A stretch of DNA of 29,586 nt from an uncultured Polaribacter sp. (GTDB taxonomy: Bacteria > Bacteroidota > Bacteroidia > Flavobacteriales > Flavobacteriaceae). Under the pieces are notes generated by a model. It was not told the DNA's origin. It ran no database searches and was given only the letters and a program-made list of their open reading frames with translations. A program made the position numbers and the translations under genes. The stretch lies in NCBI GenBank assembly GCA_937936695.1, contig CALHCK010000040.1, positions 1 through 29,586 on the forward strand, in the 5' to 3' direction. Below, piece after piece: positions 8,974 to 17,551 of this stretch. Position 1 is the first letter of the stretch. Each line of letters starts with the position of its first letter.

Positions 8974-10212
8974 TTGATACAGCAACATGTTTTAATTATT
9001 GGTGCTGTTTGGGTAGAGCCTAACTCATCTGCAGCAGGAGTAAGAATGTTACAGCTTATAGAAACGTTTTTACAAAATAATTACCGGGTAACTTTTGCGT
9101 CTGCTGCTCAAAAAAATGAAAAAGCAATTTCTTTAGCGGCAATAGGTGTGCAAGAAACATCAGTGGTTTTAAATGATGCTTCTTTTGATGTTTTTATTAA
9201 AGACTTACAACCTACTATTGTGGTTTTTGATAGATTTATGATAGAAGAACAGTTTGGTTGGCGAGTAGCAGAACATTGTCCTGAGGCAATACGAATCTTA
9301 GATACTGAAGATTTACATTTTTTAAGAAAAGTAAGATATCAACAATACAAAAAAAATAAAGCTTTTACCAATAAAGCGTTGTTAGAGTCTACTGAAGCCA
9401 AAAGGGAAATTGCAGCTATTTTAAGGTGTGATATTTCCTTAATTATATCTACTTACGAAATGGAATTGTTAACGTCTGTTTTTAAGATAGATGCTTCTCT
9501 TTTACATTATATTCCTTTTTTAATTGATACTGTTGATGAAGAAATAGTTAATAAATGGCCCTCTTTTAATAAAAGAGAACATTTTGTTTTTATTGGTAAT
9601 TTTTTTCATAAACCTAATGTTGCTTCTGTTGTTACACTAAAAAAACATATTTGGTATCAAATTAGAAAGCAGTTGCCCAAAGCCGAATTACATATTTATG
9701 GAGCTTATGCAACACCTCAGATTTTACAATTACACAATAAAAAAGAAGGTTTTTTAATTAAGGGATTTGCAGAAAATGCAGAAGTAGTTGTTAAAAAAGC
9801 AAAAGTAGTTTTGGCTCCGCTGCAATTTGGAGCCGGTATAAAAGGGAAATTAACACAGGCTATGGTGTGCGGTACACCTAGTGTTACTACAAAAATAGGG
9901 GCTGAAGGTATGCATAATGCTTTGCCGTGGAATGGTTTTGTAACTGATGATATGACTAGTTTTTCTGAAAGTGCTATTAAATTGTATACAGATGAGGTAT
10001 TATGGAATGCTTCTCAGAAAAATGGAATTGCAATTATAAACTCAATTTACAATAAAGATGTTTTAAGAGAATTACTCTTAAATAAAATTACTGAAACTCA
10101 AAAAGAGATAGAAACTCATAGAATTAAAAACTTTTTAGGAAGTATGTTACAACATCAAACATTACAAGCAACTAAGTTTATGAGTAAATGGATAGAAGAA
10201 AAAAATAAATAG
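8974..10212 (+). CDS. Glycosyltransferase, GT4-like (GT-B fold)
   Basis: A 412-aa cytoplasmic glycosyltransferase; the acceptor and sugar are unknown. The N-terminal Rossmann half starts HVLIIGAVWVEPNSSAAG (5-22). The C-terminal half begins near FIGNFFHKPN (207-216) and holds the nucleotide-sugar-binding part KGFAENAEVV to GAGIKGK (286-292) and GTPSVTTKIGAEG. The start is TTG at 8974: the preceding codon is the in-frame TAA of the Haem_bd gene, and the next in-frame ATG (codon 25) would remove the first beta strand. Starting on the base after the previous stop suggests reinitiation by terminating ribosomes. It ends at a hairpin shared with the convergent peptidase gene. Confidence 0.85.
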   Translation: MIQQHVLIIGAVWVEPNSSAAGVRMLQLIETFLQNNYRVTFASAAQKNEKAISLAAIGVQETSVVLNDASFDVFIKDLQPTIVVFDRFMIEEQFGWRVAEHCPEAIRILDTEDLHFLRKVRYQQYKKNKAFTNKALLESTEAKREIAAILRCDISLIISTYEMELLTSVFKIDASLLHYIPFLIDTVDEEIVNKWPSFNKREHFVFIGNFFHKPNVASVVTLKKHIWYQIRKQLPKAELHIYGAYATPQILQLHNKKEGFLIKGFAENAEVVVKKAKVVLAPLQFGAGIKGKLTQAMVCGTPSVTTKIGAEGMHNALPWNGFVTDDMTSFSESAIKLYTDEVLWNASQKNGIAIINSIYNKDVLRELLLNKITETQKEIETHRIKNFLGSMLQHQTLQATKFMSKWIEEKNK

Positions 10213-10240
10213 CTTTAGTTTATTTTGATAAACTAAAGCT
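10211..10240. terminator. Bidirectional terminator between convergent genes
   Basis: A perfect 13-bp stem (10211-10223 with 10228-10240) closes a TTTG loop and begins within the glycosyltransferase stop codon. The T tail is weak on the plus strand (ATTGTGTGTT) and better on the minus strand (ATTTATTTTT), so it may serve mainly the M3 peptidase gene. Confidence 0.7.
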
Positions 10241-10251
10241 ATTGTGTGTTA

Positions 10252-12267
10252 TTAAATTAACCCTGCTCTTTTTAGTAATGCATCTGGTTTAGGAGCTGCC
10301 CCTCTAAATCTTTTATATAAAGTCATTGGTTTTTCTGTACCACCTTTAGATAGTATATTATCTTTAAATAAAGTAGCTACTTCTTTATTAAAAATTCCTT
10401 TTTCTAAGAAATATTCAAAAGCATCTGCATCTAAAACTTCTGCCCATTTATAAGAATAATAACCTGCAGAATAACCTCCCTGAAAAATATGAGAAAATGC
10501 AGTACTCATACAATTTTCTTTTACATCTGGGTATAATTTGGTGTCAGCAAAAGCTTTGTTTTCAAATTCTTTTATTGATGTTATTGCAGATGGGTCTTGG
10601 GCGTGCCAACTTAAGTCTAATAACCCAAAACTAAGCTGACGTAAAGTTTGCATTCCCTCATGAAAACTAGCAGATTCTTTAATTTTTGTAATATATTCCA
10701 TAGGAATAACTTCTCCGGTCTGGTAGTGTTTAGCAAATAATTCTAAAGCCTCTTTTTCGTAACACCAATTTTCAAAAATCTGACTCGGCAACTCTACAAA
10801 ATCCCAAGAAACAGATGTTCCGGACAAACTATTGTAGGTTGTATTTGCTAACATACCATGTAAAGCATGTCCAAATTCGTGAAATAATGTTGTAACCTCG
10901 TTAAAAGTTAATAACGAAGGTTTTGTTTGTGTGGGCTTTGTAAAATTACAAACGATAGAAACGTGAGGTCTTTCGTTTGTGTTATTTTTAAATTGTTGTG
11001 GTTTGTAAGAGGTCATCCACGCACCGTTTCTTTTTCCTTTTCTAGGATGAAAATCGGCATAGAAAACAGCAATAAAATTACCGTTATTATCTGTTACATT
11101 ATAAGTTTTAACATCTTCATGATATTTTTCTATGGTAAAAACTTCTTCAAAATTTAAGTCGAATAATCTATTGGCTATTTCAAAAACACCATTAATTACG
11201 TTTTCTAACTTAAAATAAGGTTTTAAAATTTCTTGATCTAAATCAAACAATTCCTTTTTTAGTTTTTCGGCATAATAAATACCATCCCATTTTTCTAGTT
11301 GTTTTATACCGTCTAGTTTGTTAGCAAACTCAGTTAAGTTTTTAAATTCTTTTAAAGCAGCAGGTTTTGCTTTTTCTAATAAATTGTTAGAAAATTCTAA
11401 AACTTTTTCAGGAGACTCTGCCATTCTTTCTTCTAAAACAAAATGTGCATGTGTTTTATAACCTAATAAATTAGCTCTTTTATGACGGAGGTTTACAATA
11501 TCTAAAACAATTTTCTCGTTATTAAAATTATTGTTTTTAAAAGCTTTTTTTCCTGCAGCAATTGCTAATTCTTTTCGTAATTCTCTATTGTCTGCATAAG
11601 TTAAAAAAGGAATATAACTTGGGTAGTCTAATGTAAAAATATAACCTTCTTTATTTTTAGATTTTGCCATTTCTTTAGCAGCTTCTTTTGCACTTTCAGG
11701 TAAACCAGATACATCTTTAACATCTGTTAAGTGCATCTCAAAAGCATTGGTTTCTGCTAAAACATTCTCTCCAAATTGTAAAGAAAGTTTAGATAACTCA
11801 GCATCTATTTCTCTAAGCGTTGTTTTATCAAGTTCGTTTAAATTAGCACCATTTCTTGCAAAATTTTTGTATTTTTTATCTAGTAATGTCTGTTGTTCTA
11901 CAGTTAAATTTAAAGTTTCTTTTGCGTTATAAATTGCTTTTACTCTTTTAAATAAATCTTCATTTAAAGTAATATCATTACTAAACTCACTTAACCAAGG
12001 AGATATTTCTTGTGCAATCTTTTGAATATCTTCATTTGTTTCGGCAGAGTTTAAGTTAAAAAAAATGCTAGTAACCCTATTTAATTTTTCACCAGAAAAA
12101 TCTAAAGCTTCTATTGTGTTTTCAAAACTAGGAGCCTCATTGTTAGTAACAATAGTGTTAATTTCTTGTTTTGCAATTTCAATAGCTTTTTTTATGGCTG
12201 GTTTATAATCTTCAGAAGATATTTTAGAAAAAGGAGCGGTGTCAAAATCTTGTAAAAGTGGATTCAT
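10252..12267 (-). CDS. M3 family zinc oligopeptidase (oligopeptidase A / Dcp type)
   Basis: A thimet-oligopeptidase family metalloprotease that degrades short peptides, probably in the cytoplasm since no signal peptide is seen. The zinc motif HEFGHALHG gives His463 and His467, with Glu492 in DFVELPSQIFENWCYE as the expected third ligand. The 671-aa length fits the family. The SGTSVSWDFVELPSQ segment resembles oligopeptidase A (PrlC) more than Dcp, but the substrate class cannot be settled. The frame is open 7 codons upstream; MNPLLQDFDTAPF is the natural start. A -7 box lies 18 nt before it. Confidence 0.92.
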   Translation of the reverse strand: MNPLLQDFDTAPFSKISSEDYKPAIKKAIEIAKQEINTIVTNNEAPSFENTIEALDFSGEKLNRVTSIFFNLNSAETNEDIQKIAQEISPWLSEFSNDITLNEDLFKRVKAIYNAKETLNLTVEQQTLLDKKYKNFARNGANLNELDKTTLREIDAELSKLSLQFGENVLAETNAFEMHLTDVKDVSGLPESAKEAAKEMAKSKNKEGYIFTLDYPSYIPFLTYADNRELRKELAIAAGKKAFKNNNFNNEKIVLDIVNLRHKRANLLGYKTHAHFVLEERMAESPEKVLEFSNNLLEKAKPAALKEFKNLTEFANKLDGIKQLEKWDGIYYAEKLKKELFDLDQEILKPYFKLENVINGVFEIANRLFDLNFEEVFTIEKYHEDVKTYNVTDNNGNFIAVFYADFHPRKGKRNGAWMTSYKPQQFKNNTNERPHVSIVCNFTKPTQTKPSLLTFNEVTTLFHEFGHALHGMLANTTYNSLSGTSVSWDFVELPSQIFENWCYEKEALELFAKHYQTGEVIPMEYITKIKESASFHEGMQTLRQLSFGLLDLSWHAQDPSAITSIKEFENKAFADTKLYPDVKENCMSTAFSHIFQGGYSAGYYSYKWAEVLDADAFEYFLEKGIFNKEVATLFKDNILSKGGTEKPMTLYKRFRGAAPKPDALLKRAGLI

Positions 12268-12285
12268 TATGCGTGTTTTAGATTT

Positions 12286-12293
12286 CAAATATA
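12286..12293 (-). promoter_or_regulatory. Candidate -7 box for the M3 peptidase gene
   Basis: The minus strand reads TATATTTG, a match to TAnnTTTG, 18 nt before the ATG at 12267. The nearest upstream TTG is 26 nt away, longer than ideal. Confidence 0.4.
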
Positions 12294-12335
12294 AATATTA
12301 TAACACATTTTTTGTATAACAATCTAAAATATCCA

Positions 12336-12365
12336 TTTAACGAGTATCTATTTCAGCTTAACGAA
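12336..12365. promoter_or_regulatory. Direct repeat with LytTR-type operator geometry
   Basis: On the minus strand the 9-mers TTCGTTAAG (12357-12365) and CTCGTTAAA (12336-12344) are separated by exactly 12 bp, a 21-bp period that places both on the same helix face. LytTR-domain response regulators such as AgrA bind paired 9-bp direct repeats with a GTTAAG-like core and about 12-bp spacers. The pair lies about 30 bp upstream of a -7-like TAACTTTA (12395-12402) before the LamG gene at 12437, a suitable place for an activator. The regulator is not in this window. Confidence 0.4.
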
Positions 12366-12436
12366 AAAAAGAAAAGTAAACTCTACTCTTGTCGTAACTT
12401 TAAAGTGTATTAGAATAACCTTTAAAATTATATATT

Positions 12437-14893
12437 ATGAGAAATTTTACTAAATATTTTGCATTATTGTTGATATTTGCTTCGAATTTTGTTTTTTCTC
12501 AAATTCCTTGCGGAGCAGGTTTTAATGCAAATGGTACAACAGATTTTATTACAATACCAAATACAGATGCTATTAACATACAAAATACAAGAAATAGAAC
12601 AGTAGAATTTTGGATAAAACCATCGGATATTACTACAAGACAAGTTATTTATGAAGAAGGAGCTCAGGTAAATGTAATTATGTTTTTTATTGAAGGAGGT
12701 AGATTATACGCTGGAGCATATAGAAATAATGCAAATGCTGATGCTAATAGACGCTTTTTTAGATCTGAAATTGGAACTATTGCAAAAGATAAATGGACGC
12801 ATGTAGCTTTTACTTTACAAGATACTGCAACACCAGATTTAACGTTAAAATGGTTTTTAGACGGAGTAGAAAAAGATTCTCAAAATGGTTTGCAAGTAAA
12901 TACACATTCTGGAGATATATCTATTGGTAGAAATGGTGGTAATATTAGGTTTCCGTCTAGTTTAACAACTAATTGGACAGCTAGTTCTGTGAGTGATTCT
13001 GATACAGAAACGTATAATAAAGGATTTACAGGGCAAACAGGTGTAGATTATAATTATAATGGAAAAATAGCATTATTTAGAATTTGGAATGTTGCTAGAA
13101 CACCTGCACAAATTAGTGATAATAAATCTACTTTTTTAGAAAGCGGAACAAGCTTAGTTGCATACCAAGATGGAGATCAAATGCACTATGAAGCAAATAA
13201 CGCGAACTCTATAAATAGTGTAGTTACAGCAAATCAGAATACAACTTCGTATACTTGGACGGGGCTATCATCAACAGTATTTAATGATAACAACAACTGG
13301 GTAGGTAATGCACCAGATGTAACTAAGACACAAACTGTAATTATTAATAACTCTAATAACAACGTTAATATAACAACAGAAGTAACTATTGGTAGATTAA
13401 CGGTAAATGAAGATGCTGAAATTGTAATTAAAAATGGAGGTACACTGAATGTGTATTATAGTTTAACAAATAACGGGAAAATAATAGTAGAAGATGGAGG
13501 GGCTTTAATTTACCACGCATGTAATAATACAATAACAGGAAATGGTACTTTTGATGTACAAAGAGCAACGCCAGATTATGATGGAGCTTTTTTCTTCTCT
13601 TATTGGAGTTCTCCTGTTGTAGAGGCTGATGCAAATCCATCTGAAATATTCCCTGATGCACCTGTTATTTTTGAGTTTTTGTCTAGTGAAGATGATTCTG
13701 ATTGGGTTTCTAATGGTGGAGCTAATCTAAAACCAGGAATTGGTTATGCTGTTAGAAATGAAAATGTAGGAGGAGAATTAAGAACATTTTCAGGAACAAT
13801 TAACCAAGGAAAATTTGAAATGGATGTATTTTATAGCTCTAATGTAGAAAGTGAAAATGAAGAAAATGAATGGTCTACTCAAGGAGATAATTTAGTAGGT
13901 AATCCTTATGCGTCTGCTTTAAATTGGGATTTGATTATTACTGATAAAGACAATAAAGATATAGAAGGAACAGTGTATTTTTGGAATCAGAACAGTGTAG
14001 AAGTTGGAGATAATAATGTAGCAGATTATTTACAATATAATTTAACAGGAGGTAGCTCTAACTCAGCCACAGGTAATATAGGTTCTGGACAAGGTTTTTT
14101 TGTGAGAACTCTAAAGAATAGTAAAATTACGTTTAAAACAACACACCAAATAGCAGCAAATAATAATCAGTTTTTTAAAGGAAATGTAAAAACAACAAGT
14201 AATAAAGGTAGATCTTGGTTTTCTTTTACAAGAGGAAATAAAACCAATACTTTACTAGTTGGTTTTTTAAACGGAGCTACAAATGATTATGATAGAGTTT
14301 ATGATGCCCCTTTTAATGCTAATCAAACATCTTTAGGTTTTTACTCTATAATTGAAAACGAAGCTTATAGAGCATCTATTCAAGGATTACCAGAATTAAA
14401 AGAAGAAACTAAAGAAATAAAACTAGGTTATATCGTAGATCAGGTAGGCGAGCATACTATAAGTATACAAGAAGAGCATATAAATAGTGATTATTATATC
14501 TATTTAAGAGATACGGAAAGTAATGAGGTAATCGATTTAAGAAAATCAGAATACATCTTTAATATTGATACTATAGGGGAAAATAACACAAGGTTTCAAT
14601 TAATTTACACTAAGAAAGAAAATAGACCAGAAAAAGTATTATCAACAGAAGATATTTCTTTAACAGAAAATACTTTAATATATGTTAATAATTCAAAAGA
14701 ATTGATTGTAGATACTACTATCAATACAGATAAAATTCTTTTATTTGATATGCTTGGTGCAAAAGTAAAGTCATACAAATCAAATAATATTGTTAAAAAT
14801 GTATCGGATTTAAAAACAGGAATCTATTTTGTTCAACTTACAGATAAATCAGGTGCAACTATTTTCAATCAAAAAATACTAGTAGTTAATTAA
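12437..14893 (+). CDS. Secreted LamG-domain protein with T9SS sorting domain
   Basis: An 818-aa protein exported by Sec and then T9SS to the surface or medium. A signal peptide (1 to about 21, ending FVFSQ) precedes a LamG / concanavalin A-like domain (about 27-245: EFWIKPSDI, KWTHVAFTLQD, WFLDGV, YNGKIALFRIWNVARTPAQI). A linker YTWTGLSSTVFNDNNNWVG (272-290) leads into a beta-helix-like repetitive stretch (about 297-375: TIGRLTVNEDAEIVIKNGG, NGKIIVEDGGAL). The middle part (about 380-730) is not recognised. The last 75 residues (LLFDMLGAKVKSY, DLKTGIYFVQLTD, KILVVN) are a type A sorting domain. Probably an adhesin or carbohydrate-binding surface protein; no catalytic motif was seen. It is monocistronic. 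Confidence 0.88.
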   Translation: MRNFTKYFALLLIFASNFVFSQIPCGAGFNANGTTDFITIPNTDAINIQNTRNRTVEFWIKPSDITTRQVIYEEGAQVNVIMFFIEGGRLYAGAYRNNANADANRRFFRSEIGTIAKDKWTHVAFTLQDTATPDLTLKWFLDGVEKDSQNGLQVNTHSGDISIGRNGGNIRFPSSLTTNWTASSVSDSDTETYNKGFTGQTGVDYNYNGKIALFRIWNVARTPAQISDNKSTFLESGTSLVAYQDGDQMHYEANNANSINSVVTANQNTTSYTWTGLSSTVFNDNNNWVGNAPDVTKTQTVIINNSNNNVNITTEVTIGRLTVNEDAEIVIKNGGTLNVYYSLTNNGKIIVEDGGALIYHACNNTITGNGTFDVQRATPDYDGAFFFSYWSSPVVEADANPSEIFPDAPVIFEFLSSEDDSDWVSNGGANLKPGIGYAVRNENVGGELRTFSGTINQGKFEMDVFYSSNVESENEENEWSTQGDNLVGNPYASALNWDLIITDKDNKDIEGTVYFWNQNSVEVGDNNVADYLQYNLTGGSSNSATGNIGSGQGFFVRTLKNSKITFKTTHQIAANNNQFFKGNVKTTSNKGRSWFSFTRGNKTNTLLVGFLNGATNDYDRVYDAPFNANQTSLGFYSIIENEAYRASIQGLPELKEETKEIKLGYIVDQVGEHTISIQEEHINSDYYIYLRDTESNEVIDLRKSEYIFNIDTIGENNTRFQLIYTKKENRPEKVLSTEDISLTENTLIYVNNSKELIVDTTINTDKILLFDMLGAKVKSYKSNNIVKNVSDLKTGIYFVQLTDKSGATIFNQKILVVN

Positions 14894-14923
14894 ATTAAAA
14901 ATATTTTAAGTTTCCCTTTTTGT

Positions 14924-14953
14924 AATACTCCCGTCAAAAGGAGTGTTTTTTTT
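14924..14953 (+). terminator. Terminator of the LamG protein gene
   Basis: An 8-bp stem (14924-14931 with 14940-14947, one wobble pair) closes an 8-nt loop and is followed by a run of T residues to 14953, 31 bp past the stop codon. Confidence 0.8.
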
Positions 14954-15011
14954 GTTTAAAAAATAAGTAATGAAGCTAACTTTATTGCGTCTTATGTAGT
15001 ATTATTGTTTA

Positions 15012-15031
15012 ATTGATAGTTGTTTATCAAT
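15012..15031. promoter_or_regulatory. Inverted repeat upstream of the GH-A-like gene
   Basis: ATTGATA (15012-15018) and TATCAAT (15025-15031) form a perfect 7-bp inverted repeat around a 6-nt centre, 29 bp before the ATG at 15061. With no T tail it is more likely an operator or leader hairpin than a terminator. No exact TAnnTTTG box was found in this spacer. Confidence 0.35.
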
Positions 15032-15060
15032 GATATAACCATTTTAATTATTTATACAAA

Positions 15061-17001
15061 ATGAATAAAACTACTTATTTTAAAAACACAAATTTGCTTA
15101 AATTCTCTCTAAAGCTAGCATTTGTCTTTGGGGTGTCTTTTACACAAGCACAAAACAGTTTTCCTTATGATGATTTAACGTTGACTGATGGGGCTTTTAA
15201 TAATGAAGTAAATATTAATACATCTGCAGGAGCTAGACCTTTTAATAATTTGTTGTTAGGGAGTAATGTAGATTTTAATACATCAATAGCAAGAATTTTA
15301 TTATCAAGAGCACCTTTATTTACAACAGAAGGAACACTTGTTAATGCAAGGGCAGCAAATCAGGGTTTTAATTCTGTTGATGGGCAAAGATTTATTGCAG
15401 AAAATGATCCTGTTGTAATACGTTTTCCTCAGGGGGTATTTGGTAATACCTATCATTGGGAACGTGTTGTTAATAGCCAAGGAGAAGAGATAGCAGCAGC
15501 AGATTCTAGACATATAATAGATCCATTTGTTATAGGAACAAGAACAATATCTCAACACGATAGCCCTACTAATGTACGTATTGGTTATCCGTCTTTAAGA
15601 ACTATTTTTGATACAGCTGCAAGTAATGGTAAACCATTAGATTTATTAACTATACTTAGTATAATTGGTGACGATGCAGATTCTAACGGAAGAAGATGGC
15701 AGTCTATGATAGACGATGGACATAATGTTAGAGATATGGAATTAGGAAACGAATTCTTTTTTAGAAGTCAGAGATCTGGTACCATAAATACAGAAGCACA
15801 ATGGGTAGCCAGAACAAGACAAGTTGTAGCTAATATTAGAAATAGAGCAAGTGCACAAAATAGAGATGTAAGGTTTGCAATACCAATTTCATTTAGAGGA
15901 GGAGACCCTGAACAAAGTGCAAGTGGTAGAGCAACACACCAAAGATATAATGATGCTATAACTGTAGATGAAAGTATTTTTGATGCAATTGTAGTACACA
16001 GGTATGTAAATGCTCAGAGAGCAGATGGAGATAGACCAGAAAATTTAACGCAACAGTCTTTAAGAACTTTAATTTCTGCGAGTACAACAATGGATCAATC
16101 TTTAACATATTCTAAAGCTCAAGTTTCAGCAGAAAAAGATGCTGTATGGTTAACAGAATGGGGTGTTGCAGGTAGTGAAGATGATGCTATTGGTGCAAGT
16201 TTTTTAGGAACAGCAGATGTATACTCTCATATTATTAATAACAATGATCGTTTAGAAGTAGAAAGAATAAATTGGTTTTCTAGTTTAGGTTTAAATTCTC
16301 AATATACTGTAACAGGTTCTAGAAATAATATTGTAATAGGAACTACAGGTTATGGAGATGTATACAGGGTTTTAAGAAATAATTTAAGAGATTCACAGAT
16401 ATTTAATCAGGTTACTACTACAACTCCAGCGTTAACACTTGCTGGTGTAACGCAAGAAGAAAAACCACTGCATGTTATAGCTACAAGAAAAGCAGACGGA
16501 AATCCAAGTTTTGTTATTACAAATAAAACAAATACAAATGCAAGAGTATTTGTACAAAGAAACGGTAATAGAGAGCCTGTTATTAATTACAATGCAAATG
16601 GTGTTAGATGGGAAAGCTTAACAAGTGCTACAACAATAGCTTATTCAGATTTACAGAGCAATGCAGACGCTATTATTGTACCTCCTTATTCTGTGGTAAA
16701 TGTAGATGTAAGTTTTGGTAGTGATACAAGTGTATTATCTGTAGATGATGTTGTTAATGGAACTAAATCTGTAGAGGTGTTTCCAAACCCAGTATCATCT
16801 GTGTTAAACGTAAATCTTAATGGTTTAGAAACAGCAACAGTTGTAATTAGAGATGTTTTAGGGAAAATAGTTTATACAGCTAAAACAACAGAATCTAATT
16901 TAAAATTACAGACTCAAGGTTTATTAAATACAGGACTTTATTTTGTTATTGTAACTGATGAAAATAATAAAGCTTACTTTAATAAGTTAATTGTAAAATA
17001 A
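15061..17001 (+). CDS. Secreted probable clan GH-A glycoside hydrolase with T9SS sorting domain
   Basis: A 646-aa protein with a signal peptide (cleavage likely after TQA, residue 30), a central domain of about 400 residues and a C-terminal T9SS type A sorting domain (about 571-646, from FPNP at 574 to NKLIVK). The central part has features of a retaining clan GH-A TIM barrel: RFPQGVFGNTYHWE (121-134), resembling the RFPGG-NxYxW strand of GH39/51/79-like enzymes; ELGNE (227-231), with Glu231 as putative acid/base; HRY (313-315); and WLTEWG (363-368), with Glu366 as putative nucleophile. A beta-sandwich-like segment (about 450-550) follows, as in many such enzymes. The exact family and substrate are not recognisable. 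It has its own terminator and no SusC/SusD neighbours. Confidence 0.72.
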   Translation: MNKTTYFKNTNLLKFSLKLAFVFGVSFTQAQNSFPYDDLTLTDGAFNNEVNINTSAGARPFNNLLLGSNVDFNTSIARILLSRAPLFTTEGTLVNARAANQGFNSVDGQRFIAENDPVVIRFPQGVFGNTYHWERVVNSQGEEIAAADSRHIIDPFVIGTRTISQHDSPTNVRIGYPSLRTIFDTAASNGKPLDLLTILSIIGDDADSNGRRWQSMIDDGHNVRDMELGNEFFFRSQRSGTINTEAQWVARTRQVVANIRNRASAQNRDVRFAIPISFRGGDPEQSASGRATHQRYNDAITVDESIFDAIVVHRYVNAQRADGDRPENLTQQSLRTLISASTTMDQSLTYSKAQVSAEKDAVWLTEWGVAGSEDDAIGASFLGTADVYSHIINNNDRLEVERINWFSSLGLNSQYTVTGSRNNIVIGTTGYGDVYRVLRNNLRDSQIFNQVTTTTPALTLAGVTQEEKPLHVIATRKADGNPSFVITNKTNTNARVFVQRNGNREPVINYNANGVRWESLTSATTIAYSDLQSNADAIIVPPYSVVNVDVSFGSDTSVLSVDDVVNGTKSVEVFPNPVSSVLNVNLNGLETATVVIRDVLGKIVYTAKTTESNLKLQTQGLLNTGLYFVIVTDENNKAYFNKLIVK

Positions 17002-17023
17002 TTAATTGTAATTAACAAAAAAT

Positions 17024-17060
17024 AAAAAAAGCACTAATTTAAATATTAGTGCTTTTTTTT
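17024..17060. terminator. Bidirectional terminator between the GH-like gene and purE
   Basis: An 8-bp stem (GCACTAAT 17031-17038 with ATTAGTGC 17045-17052) is extended by seven A and eight T residues on its flanks, so it reads as an intrinsic terminator in both directions between convergent genes. Confidence 0.88.
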
Positions 17061-17066
17061 TAGAGT

Positions 17067-17546
17067 CTATTTTTTTACGTTTTTAGAAGCTTTTTCTACT
17101 TTAAGTTTTAAACCTTCTTTATAGGCAATAATTTTATCTAAAACACATTTGTCTGAAGCACCAATAATTTGAGCTGCTAAAATACCTGCATTTTTTGCTC
17201 CATCTAAAGCAACAGTAGCAACAGGTACACCCCCAGGCATTTGAAGAATAGATAAAACAGAATCCCAACCATCTATAGAATTTCTACTTTTTACAGGTAC
17301 ACCAATAACAGGTAAAGGACTCATAGAAGCCACCATACCTGGTAAATGTGCAGCACCACCAGCACCTGCTATAATAACTTTTATACCTCTAGTATGAGCA
17401 TTTTTAGAGTAATCAAAAAGTTTTTCTGGAGTTCTGTGAGCAGATACAATATCTACTTCTATTTGAATATCCATGCTTTCTAAAAAATCTACAGCTTCTT
17501 GCATTATTGGAAGATCAGAATCGCTTCCCATTATTATTCCTACCAT
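17067..17546 (-). CDS. purE: N5-carboxyaminoimidazole ribonucleotide mutase
   Basis: PurE class I moves the carboxyl group of N5-CAIR to give CAIR in de novo purine synthesis. The 159-aa protein has the phosphate/substrate loop GSDSDLP (8-14), SAHRTP (40-45) with the active-site histidine, and the conserved GAGGAAHLPGM region and PVIGVPV strand. Presence of purK directly upstream (5-nt gap) shows the two-step PurK/PurE route. The gene is second in the purK-purE unit and ends at the terminator shared with the GH-like gene. Confidence 0.97.
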   Translation of the reverse strand: MVGIIMGSDSDLPIMQEAVDFLESMDIQIEVDIVSAHRTPEKLFDYSKNAHTRGIKVIIAGAGGAAHLPGMVASMSPLPVIGVPVKSRNSIDGWDSVLSILQMPGGVPVATVALDGAKNAGILAAQIIGASDKCVLDKIIAYKEGLKLKVEKASKNVKK

Positions 17547-17551
17547 ACTAC

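Noticed and set aside
8500..10212. Haem_bd gene and glycosyltransferase as one gene split by a nonsense mutation
   Set aside because: The two products are complete members of unrelated families; fusion is unlikely, though readthrough was kept as an alternative.
13428..13661. A minus-strand frame inside the LamG gene
   Set aside because: Its product is a Leu/His-rich shadow translation of a gene with clear domains on the other strand.
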